Shown here in pieces: positions 13,201 through 23,819 of a stretch of 64,000 bases of DNA. The stretch is from Trileptium ribeirensis. Taxonomy: Eukaryota; Nematoda; Enoplea; Enoplida; Thoracostomopsidae. Position 1 is the stretch's first letter. Every line of letters starts with the position of its first letter. The notes beneath the pieces were generated by a model. It was not told the DNA's origin. It ran no database searches and saw only the letters and a list, made by a program, of their open reading frames with translations. Both the position numbers and the translations under genes were made by a program. The stretch is taken from assembly GCA_030248225.1 (NCBI GenBank), contig JASANE010028175.1, positions 27,779 through 91,778 on the forward strand, given 5' to 3'.

Positions 13201-16200
13201 ATTTTAGTTTTTATATATTATTGGGTTTATTGTGCATTAACACAGTACATGTTTGAAATATTTCATTTTGAGACAGTATTAGTTTCTTTAGTCATCGAAA
13301 TTGTGTTATTGCAAAAATTCCGAGCAAATCATGTAACCAAGACTTTATGTTTATGATGATTGCCTCTTCGACTCGCACTCTTCGAAATCACCATATACAT
13401 CCATCGGGCATGGCGCGATGCATTTCAACATTACCCATCTGGTTGTGGGGATAACCCGTTAATTTTTTTGGGGGTCATGGTATCATGGACATGAATTTGG
13501 CCCTATCCAACGTACTTTTGAGGCAGGTATAACGATCTACATCAAATCTAGAATGGTCGGAGATAATTTTTTCAAGCGACTCCCCACAACTGGAAGCGGA
13601 GGGGTGGCAACAAATTTTTGTCCATGATACCATGAACCCACCCTAAAAAAGGGAGCGGAGACTTCTCTAGTACCAGGTGCGCTAAAGTCGAAATGGATAG
13701 TGTTGTGCCGACGTGTTTACATAGTGGTTTCGAAAAGTGTCATACACTGTGTCTCGAAAAGTGTCATACACTGTGTCATATGACGGATTTTATGTACACA
13801 TAAGGCGTCTTACAGCTTATTTTGTCTTGTCATCTGTTTTGTCACCTATTGCCGATTATGAAAAAATTCGTCATGTTTTGTATTGCACTAGGTCATCTCT
13901 TGAATTTCTCAATATCGTAGCATCCGTTCTCATCTCAAGTGAGATTTTGTCTGGAAGACAACATGATAACACGACTATTTCAGGTCAAAATTTCAAAATT
14001 CCACTTTTAACGCCGTCTCATTTGTATATTACAGAGAATAATTGCATTCTTTGGGTTTAAAATGATTTATTGGCTTGTCCGCTATGTTTAGACAAATCTT
14101 ATTCCAACTTGGCGAAGCATCGAACGAACTTCTCGATTTAAAATTAGACGCTGTTACTGAAACCGATCCTAAAGCAGTGCCGAACCAGCAACAAATCGTA
14201 AAAATCAACTACATCGTACAACAAGCGGTCGGCTATTTTAAACAATTTTTGGATTCGTTTAAAGGTATTTTAGTAGTTTCTATTCTACGGTTGTGAAGGT
14301 GTAATTTATGCGTCGACCGTGGAGACAAGCATGGCTACGAGTACAGACAGATAGTTTTTTGTATTATAGCAGTATGCGGTTTAGTTGCCCACCTGAGTGT
14401 GTGTGCGGTACGTACAAGTATAGCAAGCGTCTGCCAACCACGAATTTACCTCCAATTTATTATTTTTAACTTATATACATATATATTTAACGTTGACAAA
14501 AATGCCAAACTTTAAACGATTAGTGTTCTTTCAACGAATAAAATGTTGGAAGTTGTGTGCTCGGTTTGAATGAACCTGCGCTCCTGTCCTATACTAGGTG
14601 TTTTTGGCACGCCTTTCATGATTTCGGCGAATGTAACGATTTACAGTTTATCACAGTGAATGTTGAGGAAAATGTTGATTCTGATGAGACATTGTTTTAC
14701 GGAAATAGGCGCTAGTCTACTATACATACATGTTTGACATGAAAGTTATTAGCGAGCAAACTCAAGTCACGGCAGCAACTCCTATCCTCTTTTGTAATGA
14801 CAGATATCAAATAATCACAAAACTCGTTACGGGAAAAGTACGGAATGTTGTTCGGCATTTAGCTGACGGAAAATTGGTAAATCAAAATAAGATACCATAA
14901 TATATGTATCCCGACAAATTTTTGTCCTATAATTTAGAACGCAGAGATTTCAAACGAAACCCACTTAATTTAAACCCGCCGATTTTCGTTTCAAAACTCG
15001 TTAATTTTTCTTAAATTTTCGCCAACTTATAATACCTTTATTTTAATCGTAAAGCAGCTTTTGGTTGACCAGAAAGCGATATATAATTTTATGCGAAATA
15101 GCAAAACAGGTTACTTGATGTGATCGCCTAATGTTTACTCGCGAATAAGTTAGAGCTAAGTTCCAACGTAATTGATGATACGAGTTTTGAAAATTTTGCT
15201 CCACAATTTCAACTTTCTTTTGATTATATATATTACGGGCTTATGCTGATAGGTTTCCGAAATTTTCTTTAGCTAAATCGGGAGAAATGCCGAAGCAATT
15301 TGACCGTGATTCTACTCGTCCCGTGGTATTGGCGCATTTTTACATGGCTAGACTTTGGAGCAAGTGCCATACAGCCGATATCAATGAAAAGATACGATAT
15401 ATTAACTTGAGTCTCTCAGAATACCGATGGATTGTCAAATACTGTGCTGAAAATGATCCTGATGCGGTGAGTCTGGACCATAATCTGCTATACCGTGATG
15501 ATTACCCTGTGGATCTATGTACAGTTACAATCAGAATAAGTGCTTATAAACTCGAACGCAGAGGAAATCGAACGAAAACGCAATATTTCAACACAATAGA
15601 AATTCGTTAAATTAAACGCGAACTAACATGGTTTATTAAATTTTATTTTGACGCAGTCGAAATTCGTTAAATTAATTGAATTTCGTTTAAACGATCGATT
15701 TTCGTTTAAGCGCAAACGATCGAAATCGAACGAAGCTTCAATCGATTTTTGAGCACTTAATCGTGATTGTAACTGCTCTTGAAGGTTCAAGTAACCATAC
15801 GACGCATGAAGAGCTGCGCTTGTAAAACAGACCGATTTAGTGCTTGGTTGATTAAGGATGCAACAGGTCCCATGTTATGCAGTACTCGTTACAATTTACT
15901 CCTGCTCGCTCGCAACTTGCTCCTTGATAAAATAGAAGTTATTTCGGAGTTATTGTTTTTGTTCGCACGCTGCTCGCTCGTTCGTAAAGGCGACAGTCAA
16001 TTGTGGCGAGTACTGTATGTCTATGATTAGTCTTGGATTTATGCGAGCTTAGTGTTTTGATAAAGACATTGTCTATTTTTAACGATCAACTCTTCCAAGG
16101 CTTACTTTGACTCTGTCGTAGATGAAGGTAATATATCTGCAAATATTTAAGACATTGACGTCTCTACGTTAAATTATGATTTTGGTGTCAATGTACTCTG

Positions 16201-17652
16201 AGTAATTACAATTCCTAAACTCCAATTGTATAATACTTGTATGCATCGTCATGCCATGAGTTTTGCATGATCATTGTGTGCACTTATTTTTGCCAATGCA
16301 TGTTATGTTGTGATACTGGTATATTGACTGAGCTACATAAGATGTTTGGCGAGTTTTAGACTAAAATAAGTCAATGGTGTAACTTATAGTTCACTCTCTT
16401 GCGTTACATTGGTATACCTTTGCTTTTTTGCTAGTGTTTAGACATTACGGAAGACTTTATTAGTAATGAGGTGCGCCCTTGGAAATATCAATATGTTGAA
16501 GGCCGGCTAAATGCTTTGAAAAGAGTGTGCTCGATATCAATCTGTAGCTCAAACCATGCATGAAATTTTATGTTATCATAATATTATTCAATTACTTGAA
16601 TGACGATGAAAATCTAGATTTTGAAATACCAAATTATTCAGCTATAATTTCTCGCAAAAAATTGTTATGCATCAATATTAGAATTCTGAGTGTAGTGAGT
16701 GAAACGGTTGTAGTGAAAAATTCCCATTGGGTAGAGTGGTAAATTTTTGACGGTTTTCGTTATCTGGCGTTTTTATAGATGATACGCATAACTCAAATCT
16801 AGCTGGGCGGACTGGCTCGCTCTATAGCTCATTCGAACGCTTAAAACTCTATTTTGCCTTTTGGTTAGATGCGGAACCGGATTCGGACTACTTCCGATCG
16901 TAAAAGTGGGCAGAATGGGATTGGGGTCTGGTCAAAAAGGGGTCCGCCAAAACATGTTATATAAAGTTTGTCTCGACAAGAGATGTGTGAGTCATGTAGA
17001 GCAACCTAAACTCTGTAATATGTATGGCACTTTTAGGATACAGGCTTTGGAGGAGGAGTTTTTAATGGGTTCATTAATTTTTTATGTAGCTTATGTAATG
17101 CTAAAACATGTGTGCTGTCATTGTCACTATTTACGCTGCAGGGTTGGGTCAAAGTGGTTTTTGTTGTACTCATGAAATTCAAAATACAAGTAAACTGTAA
17201 TATCTCCGCAATCGCTCTAGCTAAATGGGCTTTGTTGGTACAATTTTACAGAGCAACTCATCCTCTGTCATCGTGAATCCCTAAATACACAATCAACTAT
17301 CCAAATAGCATGGCTGACATTCGGGTCGTTTGTAATTGAGTTCTCGTTGTATTGTCTCTCTAAATTACATATCTATCACTCAGAATTCTCCTCGTTGTCG
17401 ATGAAAAAGCTATATACTTTATTTTAGTTATTGTTTGCATTGGATGTTCGTGATATATAAAAGGCCAGGTAGAAACTATAGCCAAAATCCGTGCGCCTAT
17501 CATCGCAACTTCACATTTAAACTTGCACTTACTAAATTACTGTAATTTTGCAGGTTCCACTTGTTAAAAGCGAACATGATCTGTCGTGTGAAATGGTGAC
17601 GCTATTACCAATGAAAATAGATCGTCTACGTTCACTTCCAACGAATTTGTAA
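1072..17652 (+). CDS. KIFBP: KIF-binding protein (KIFBP/KBP), 3' seven exons, 5' part outside window
   Basis: KIFBP is a cytosolic alpha-helical TPR-type protein that binds motor domains of selected kinesins (KIF1, KIF15, KIF18 types) and blocks their binding to microtubules; human loss causes Goldberg-Shprintzen syndrome (family knowledge). Exons read here: 1072-1292, 4311-4438, 8070-8192, 12432-12570, 14092-14264, 15273-15466, 17554-17652. Every junction is GT-AG and phases agree throughout (2,1,1,2,1,0), giving 358 codons then TAA. Family-like blocks include FDEARKVFLKGQ, DACTDYVEI-type text (here EACTDYVEIIQ), KMHKRRITMLSEVVNELNP, KINYIVQQAVGYFKQFLDSF, RPVVLAHFYMARLWSK and the C-terminal EMVTLLPMKIDRLRSLP. 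About 260 N-terminal residues are missing because the gene enters from the left. An AATAAA follows 55 bp after the stop. The introns hold MITEs, a repeat-family copy and a foldback. Identification rests on recalled family similarity, not on a search. Confidence 0.88.
4311..4438 (+). CDS. KIFBP: KIFBP exon
   Basis: Acceptor tttatag, donor gtgaga. The incoming CG plus C gives Arg, and one base (G) is carried out. Encodes EKMMLDNVGLNFEKEKSD and LRFSHLLPTSASENDV; family members have a comparable acidic-then-LLP segment here. Confidence 0.8.
7037..7059. other. Perfect 10-bp GC hairpin in KIFBP intron
   Basis: GGCCTGGCGC, loop TAA, GCGCCAGGCC, followed by five T. It stands out in AT-rich intron DNA. 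It probably belongs to the retroelement remnant that follows (LINE-like tail at 7740-7912), but no reading frame ties them together. Confidence 0.6.
7740..7912 (+). mobile_element. LINE-like 3' tail
   Basis: Contains aaaaagtagcctatgt, a segment on 'same effect' lines (ccaaatgtggtgtcaatctg, then agtagtttcggag), an acacacagacagacagaca microsatellite and a terminal tttttatatatataag. This order (AAAAGTAGCCTATG, then CCAAATTT...GT-CAAT, then CAGA repeats) is known from 3' ends of invertebrate RTE-type LINEs. No coding remnant is attached. It lies in the KIFBP intron before the exon at 8070. Confidence 0.5.
8070..8192 (+). CDS. KIFBP: KIFBP exon
   Basis: Acceptor ttatcgcag; donor is the weaker gttggt. 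G|AT at the junction gives Asp. Encodes YITTFDEARKVFLKGQSSLQ and TDYVEIIQ, one of the best conserved KIFBP stretches. Confidence 0.88.
8304..8452 (+). repeat. Two-unit tandem repeat, ~82 bp
   Basis: The block tgtcagaatggaactcatta ... cttcgatagattaagtgc occurs twice, starting near 8304 and 8387, with about ten differences. It lies in the KIFBP intron, about 110 bp after the donor at 8193. Confidence 0.65.
10190..11400. repeat. Dispersed repeat R1, copy a
   Basis: First of three copies of a 1.2-2 kb repeat. It carries a head block (near-identical phrases at 10330-10580 and 33370-33610, such as cccgaatat-gtcgtc and gttgtgttattg-ttgttt) and a body of degenerate ~170-bp units, each with ggttatctagagaccagcac-like text. 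It ends near a cgctccgtttcatcc-cg block also seen near 34180. It has no coding capacity and lies in the KIFBP intron 8193-12431. Confidence 0.7.
12432..12570 (+). CDS. KIFBP: KIFBP exon
   Basis: Acceptor cgttttcag, donor gtaggt. Encodes SSHLYKALAFFEPANDRKC then KMHKRRITMLSEVVNELNP and YYLLLCR; the KMHKRR and LNPxYYL signatures are typical of the family. Confidence 0.9.
13461..13655. repeat. Foldback / MITE with ~35-bp inverted ends
   Basis: Left arm around 13470-13495 contains gggtcatggtatcatggaca. The right arm around 13610-13640 is its reverse complement (tgtccatgataccatgaaccc) with few mismatches, and the T-run/A-run flanks also mirror each other. The spacer is about 115 bp. No clear target duplication was found. 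It lies in the KIFBP intron 12571-14091. Confidence 0.7.
14092..14264 (+). CDS. KIFBP: KIFBP exon
   Basis: Acceptor ctatgtttag, donor gtattt. The split codon AG|A gives Arg. Encodes QILFQLGEASNELLDLKLDA and KINYIVQQAVGYFKQFLDSF, matching the helices before the C-terminal domain of KIFBP. Confidence 0.9.
15273..15466 (+). CDS. KIFBP: KIFBP exon
   Basis: Acceptor ttctttag, donor gtgagt; phase 1 in, phase 0 out. Encodes RPVVLAHFYMARLWSKCHTA and NLSLSEYRWIVKYCAEND, the family's ARLYGK and SLxxYKxIVxYC region. Confidence 0.9.
15522..15775. mobile_element. Tc1/mariner-like MITE
   Basis: Starts TA|CAGTTACAATCAGAATAAGTGC and ends with the mirror GCACTTAATCGTGATTGTAACTG. The interior is full of tcgatttcg/cgttta motifs. 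The left TA is present; the right flank is CT, so one TA copy has decayed. Same family as the copies at 28874, 29166, 38404 and probably 27202. Confidence 0.7.
17554..17652 (+). CDS. KIFBP: KIFBP last exon with stop
   Basis: Acceptor ttttgcag, phase 0. Encodes 32 residues (VPLVKSEHDLSCEMVTLLP, then MKIDRLRSLPTNL) and stops at TAA 17650-17652. The EM-LLP-KI-R pattern is the usual KIFBP C-terminus. Confidence 0.9.
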   Translation, partial: VPLVKSEHDLSCEMVTLLPMKIDRLRSLPTNL

Positions 17653-17706
17653 ACGTGGCTTTGTCAATATCACAGTTTCTATATCGCAATCTCTGTTTTG
17701 CAATCC

Positions 17707-17712
17707 AATAAA
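17707..17712 (+). promoter_or_regulatory. Polyadenylation signal of KIFBP
   Basis: Canonical AATAAA 55 bp after the KIFBP stop codon, giving a short 3' UTR of about 70-80 bp. Inferred from position only. Confidence 0.6.
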
Positions 17713-18379
17713 ATACGAATCATTCTAAGTTGTATGCGACGCTTCACAACAGTACTTGTTAAAAATTACCACTGCTCGTCGCTTTTATAGCGGTTGCCCA
17801 CTTTGCTGTGCAAAAAATGACGTACATTCGTTTCAAGTGCGTACTGTAAATTCAGAGGCAGAATAAGTAAAACAGACGTCTGCATACCTATGTTGGGCTT
17901 GGCCGATTATCGGTATATCTGAAATATATCAAAAATACCGATACCGCAAGTGGTAGAAAAAAATTTCAAACTAACTAGAACATCATGACCCAAATTTATT
18001 CGTTTCCATATAGAAACATATTGGGTTCAAGTTTCCAATTCACATTATATGTTTCTTTACAATACACGTGGACGGCTTGAATCGATATCTACCGCATCTC
18101 ACAAACTTCCTTCCACATGAAAGGTTGGGAGTTACGCGATGCGGTGGATGCAGGAAGACTAATGGCTAATGTGCCCAGCAATATTTCCCATTCTTTCAAA
18201 ATTCATACCACGGGTATCTTTTACAATAAATTTAATCCAGGCCTAACCATCCCCACTCAAAAATTTTGTATCCCAACAGTTAGTAACTGGAAAGCATAAG
18301 TGAATACTGATAACGTTATGAATATGGTGGTCCCACAGAGGCACCAGGCAGTTCCACCAGTCCAACTGCTGCTGTGGTT

Positions 18380-18976
18380 TTAGCAGCAAAGAAAATACTT
18401 GAGCCGCTGGTGCATCAAGGAGTAGAAGTGATGGTTAGACTAGCTCGTTATGCTCAGTTTATGTTGAGTGCAGAAATACAACGGCTAGACACCGTTTCGG
18501 TTAAAATTTTCTTTGCCAAATTTACCGACGACATCGTTGTAGATGCTGTTGTAGCCGTTGCCAACTCTAGCACTGAAATCATTTATTAACGAGGACGGGC
18601 AGATCTTGAGACGGTATCGGAAACTCGCTCAAGTTTCTCGTAAAACATACATTCTCATCGTCGGGGTAGTGTAGATACAGTTGAGTGAGGGTAAATTTTT
18701 GTCTTTAAACGGGATGGGTAAACTGTTCAGCCTCTGATACAACTTATCGAAGATTGTCAATTTCGAAGATACTCGCTACTCCTGCTTTTCATCCCAGAAT
18801 TTGGAATGGATTTGGACTTGGCCCACTGTTCTGATCTGCTGTAACTCGACGATGGCGATACCATATCTCTCCAACTTTTCACAAATTAAAGCTGTGCGTC
18901 TTTCGGTTTTTATCATTGTCGAGCGCCATGCGTACGTTTTATGTAGCGACTGACCGTTTGATTTTGGCCTTATCAC
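18380..18976 (-). pseudogene. LINE apurinic-type endonuclease fragment
   Basis: Read on the minus strand, 18976-18776 gives TERRTALICEKLERYGIAIV then ELQQIRT, the usual start of a non-LTR retrotransposon endonuclease (ERRTALVARELARY...LSETR in family terms). Further on, near 18600-18480, another frame gives INDFSARVGNGYNSIYNDVV, equivalent to the GDFNARVG motif. The frame changes between blocks and stops are present, so it is dead. The + strand frame 18374-18589 is its shadow. Confidence 0.75.
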
Positions 18977-20829
18977 TTGAGCGGACTTCCGTTGGCCAAG
19001 GTTTGTTAACTAGGGAGTTGCGCACTAAGCTTTGTTTAAACATATCTTTTCTTGGGCCTTCCCAACTTGGATTGCGCATTGCTCTGATACTGTATTGTGC
19101 TGCAAGGTCGCTCGCATAGCTGCCTCAGTATGCTGTTATGTGTGAGTAAATTTATGGTTTTCCCCTGCCATCCATTTCTGTCATGATCGATTGATGAACG
19201 CTTTTTCGGCTTACCAGCCTTCCGTCAACATAAGAGAGTATAAATTTAGTATTTTGAGCAACGCGTCCAAAACGTTAAGTAACAAAGGATCGCCCTATTA
19301 ACGATTACTTCAAAAACATTACGTAAACGATTTGTGACCGTTTGAGATTTCAGCTAGAAAATTTTATTTTATTATCGAACGAAAATTCTCCCGTTTAGTG
19401 TTTTAAAACCTGCAAATCACATGTACTGTTTGCAAACTACACGTATTCTCATTAATTAAACGAAATGTGTTGTGCAACGAAAAAATACTGAATGCGATTT
19501 TCACGTTGTGCATTGCAAAACGAATATGTGGCCAAACAGCAAATAAACACAATGTATTAGTGAAAAGAAATAAGCCCGATTTGTTATAAGTCGTTATGAT
19601 TTCGCGAACGAAAATATTTGAATTTGGAATTGGCTATCGCAATGATTGTTTTGCTCCCTAACAGCGTTTTGTACATAGTGCCAAAAGAGGGTTGTAGGGC
19701 CGCAGCTTAAGTTTACTTATGCATTATTCCTTCAGGCAAGCTTGCGACCATCCGGTACGTACCGCTTGCGTGTCGAATTCATTTGACTGGCAGAACACCA
19801 AAATGTTACATACCCGGGATTTGCGGAATTTTATGTGTGCCAGTCGTTGACCGCAATGTATTCTTACGCATGCCACGCTAACAGAAAAGCTTGTTATATT
19901 AATGGGTTTTTACGTGTTAAAATATTTACTTTTCATGAAAAATGTTTTTATACAGTCAATAAATTATATACATTTTCAATTATAGTCCTTTAATCCATGC
20001 CTGGAGACGTTTTTATCGTCGTCGGTTGCACACAGAGCTGCTTAAGCCATGACTCGAGACTTTTTCTGGTTTTGTCATCCACAAAATCCGTTATGCAGGT
20101 CTTAGGCTCCTGTGGACGTCGCTAATCTATTGTCATGGATTTCATTTACATTTTATACAAACACATTAACTGCGTGACTTATGGGTCACCAGGGTATCTC
20201 ATTGGCAACAAAGACTCACGATTGTTAGCCAGAGTAAGCATGTATTCTTCTATGCATGGCACCGTGGTACTTCTCGCAGCGCAGAGATAGCATTTTGAAT
20301 GAACACAAGATATATAATATATATTCAACATATACATATTTCTACATACGTGTATACGTGAATATATTTACTTACGCATATATCGCTTTAGTAAATAAGA
20401 GTATCGGTTGTTGATATTTTTCAATATCGCCCATGCCCATGTACATTAGTTATTTTTTGGAATATGCCATATATTATCATTATTTAACCTTATTTAATGC
20501 TCGTGTTGGTTTCAGGAATCGAAACTTAACTTTATTAATTGCATGTAGCTTGCCGAAACCACTAAACTGTATGTATGTATGATCTGGATCTCGGATATAT
20601 ATCATGAGGCCGCCACGTAAGTAACAAGTTGTAGCTTCTTGATTTTACACTATATAAATATTCACCGTTGTTTTGACACCAGTGTTCATGTATATATATA
20701 CATATATAAATTTCCAGTAAACTTGATCAGTTGTGAGTGTTTAGTTTAACTTTGGTTGTTGCGTCAATATTTCGAGCGTTTCGACACAGGTTATGTATAT
20801 ATATGAGGTATGTACTGCGAAAAAATATT

Positions 20830-21400
20830 AATTGCTTAAGTTACGACAGATTATTTCTGACTTTAATACAGCCCCACACACTGTTTGTTTGAACTGTTCG
20901 CAAAAACAACGAACAATTTGCATTTATTCCTGTCGTTATCTGTATGTCATGCGTGGACAGGAGTATCAAGTGGTAGTCGGTTCCTACAGGGAGGAGGTCT
21001 TCGGTGTCTCCGAAAGTACCTGCGGGGTCAGCACCTCTTTGGGGTGGGGTGACCCCTCTGTTCGGGTACGTGCTGTTCCAAAGGTTCGTCTCGTCCTGCA
21101 CCATTTCGGAATTCGTACGCATGTAGCCATAAAGCGGCGCTCACATAGTGTCCCTGGCGTTTAGAATTTCGGTCCTCCTGTATTCGCGACCTCAGTATGG
21201 TCGGCCCACGGTAATCTGGGCTGTATAGACAGTCCGGGTCACACCCGTTTGAGATGTATGTGGCACGCTTCTAGTTTGTTTTCGGTCTCGTCCACACCCT
21301 TAGCTGCCAATATCGCACAGATTAACAGGTATGCTCTACGGTAAGAGGAATTGACAGTCTACAGGTAGTGTGGTGCGTACGGCAACTAATTGGTTATTCC
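20830..21400. other. GC-richer segment, probable retroelement debris
   Basis: A GC-richer patch with open frames on both strands (+ 20832-21164, - 20841-21122), neither of which I recognise. Part of it (tagacagtccgggtcacaccc near 21220) recurs at 32575-32600 as tagacagtcagggtgacgccc, so it is dispersed. Adjacent to a LINE fragment. Confidence 0.4.
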
Positions 21401-21599
21401 TGCAGGTAATTTAACTAAAATCTAAATATTGGTATCGACTCCGGCTTAGGTGTCAAACTGTTCTCCCATTGTTCCTTAAACAATTACTTTACAATGGGCT
21501 TTCGAACGTTATTATTTGATGATCTTTTTGAATTTCCCATGTTGTACTAGGTCATTGTGGCAGGTGTTGGCTTCGTTTCTGGAACAAGAATCACAGATT

Positions 21600-21930
21600 G
21601 AAAGTTTGCTCTAGGGTGCGGTCATTTAGCTGAAGCCAGTCATTTTTCCACGATAATCTGTTGCTCTGTAGTTTCAGCCTGCTAAGGATTACTTTAGCCA
21701 TGACTTTACACGCATAGCTTATCAGGCTGATTGTTCTATAATCCTGGCACCGTTGTAGATTGCTTTTCGTGATGATGAACTACTGAGTCCATGTTTTTGA
21801 CCGCTCTAAGGTATGCTAGATTTTGTTACAGATTCTGGTGAGGATGTCTGTCATTGTGACTCCACCCGGTTTGGTCAGTTCAACTGCTATTTTGTCAATA
21901 CTTTTATGTTTCCCGGATGGCTGCCACTAC
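21600..21930 (-). pseudogene. LINE reverse transcriptase fragment
   Basis: Minus-strand reading from 21925 down gives GKHKSIDKIAVELTKPGGVT and DILTRICN (family: GKAPGxDxIPAELLKxGG...). After a frame change comes FIITKSNLQRCQDYRTISLI and SYACKVMAKVILSRLKLQ, the RT 'KKGN...NYRTISLIS..SKVM..IL.RLK' block. Stops and frame breaks show it is inactive. It cannot be continuous with the endonuclease piece at 18.4-19.0 kb, because on the minus strand the order would be inverted. Confidence 0.82.
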
Positions 21931-23819
21931 TTCTGCAAATCTGCAGATAAGATTGGGAGGTCAAAATTCTGCTTAAATTTTAACTTGAAGATGGTTTTTT
22001 CTTCCAGGTAAAATATCAAGGCTTTTAAAGTATATAATTTACCTAAGGGCACATTATTCAGCCGGAAAATTGTGCTAAACCGAACTAGCGATTGATTTTT
22101 AGTTGATTTTGGTTAAAACGGATTTAAAGTGCACACTTTTCACAGGACGATTTGTTGCAATCATGTCGTTGTATTAATTTACACAACCTACATAATATGA
22201 ACAGACATAATATTTTAAATACAGTACATAAAACATACAAACCTAACACACGCTTAATACTGTGACTTTTCTGTCGAGTAGCGGTCATTGTGGACAGTGA
22301 TCTAGCGCAGAGTGCTATCTTATTGTGCCTATTAGCTTCCCACGGGAAGAAGTCATAACTTTTCGCTCTATCTTGTCGGTCGTTGTCCAGTTTAGAAACT
22401 GAATACAATGTATATATGTTGTGAACTGGTTTCTTTTGACATCTGGCTTAACTTATTTAGTTTAACGTAAAGTGTGACAATTTATTCTGCGTCTTTGTGT
22501 ATAATTCATCCTAGACTCGTAGAAGCGGAAAGCTATCTTCAGGTGTGTCGTCAGCTTAATCTTATTCGGGTCGGTAAGAATATACGGGATCAATTTATTG
22601 CCTTCTTCGATGTTTATGAACCTGCGCACCGATTGTTTTCGGTTAAATTTTAATGACTTGCCCAATGTATGTATTTAGTATCGGTATTTTATAGCTATGT
22701 ACAACGAACACGAAATTTGAATGGCTAAACTAATACAAACTGTGTAGTATTCTGTCGAATTGTAAAAGTACATTTTTTGACGCCAGGGAATCAAACTGGG
22801 CGCATTTAAGCAGCATTACATTATGATATGGTAAAAAAAATTAGCTCGTGCAGCAAACCAGCTTCAATTTTAAGAGGTCGTGTATAGATATTGTCTTATA
22901 TCAAAATACTTCCAGAAGATTTCGTGTGATATCGTGGCCAGCATTTTTAAATAAGTTTATTGCAACTGTAGCCTCAATTCTTCATATATTTGTGTTTTAC
23001 AGAAATATAGATCTGACGAAAGAGTGATTATTTTGTTATTGTATTAAATTATCGCCTAGCGATATGGTACATATGGAGAATGAAGCGGTACGTATAATAA
23101 TTTTTTGCATAAGTGCTGAATAACTCGTGTTGAGTCCGTTCCGTCATTGGTGTCAAGAGTCCATGATAGACCCTTGAAGAAGAGTTGGACACACATCTTA
23201 CACTACGTTATATATGCTGTTGGATGACGTGATTCATTTTTTCTAATATTTTGTTCCACTTTTAGGGAGCAACAAGTCTCCCACGTGTATCCTACCCATC
23301 CACCCAAACTTCGTCCTGACACGTCTTACTTTTGCCCCCCCTCCAATTTTTGTTCCATATTTGAAAAAATAAACTTATTTTTGTTCAAATTTGGAATAGA
23401 AGTTGTGGGTGACAAGATGACAGGTAAAAATCCTTGTATTTCAGCTAATTAAATGTGTAAATTACAAAATGTGTAGTTATGTGGAACAAAAATAGGTGAA
23501 ATATATTCTTATTTTTAATTGTTGTCCAGTTTGTTTTCAAGGTGCTACCAGTCTATTGAAACGAACATAAGAAAGTAGTCTAACGAAAATATCAGATTAG
23601 CATATTCAAAGATAACAGTGTTAATAATTATCCATCGTTCGTAATAAATGTGGCGCGCGGTTGAACAGTGAGCGAAGAATAACAAAAATCAACTGCAGCA
23701 AGACTTAGTCTCTGAGTTGTTGCACATTAAGTTGCTTTTGCACGAAATACTAACTGGTTTTTCCAAGAATAATATAATATACAGTGCGAGAAATTTTGTG
23801 TGTTCTCTCAAATCCAGCT

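Noticed and set aside
16861..17175. 104-codon open frame as a separate gene
   Set aside because: Lies in a KIFBP intron, no family match, no initiator or splice support.
18374..18589. 71-codon + strand frame as a gene
   Set aside because: It is the antisense shadow of a minus-strand LINE endonuclease fragment.
18380..21930. One LINE spanning endonuclease and RT fragments
   Set aside because: On the minus strand the RT would precede the endonuclease, so these are separate insertions.
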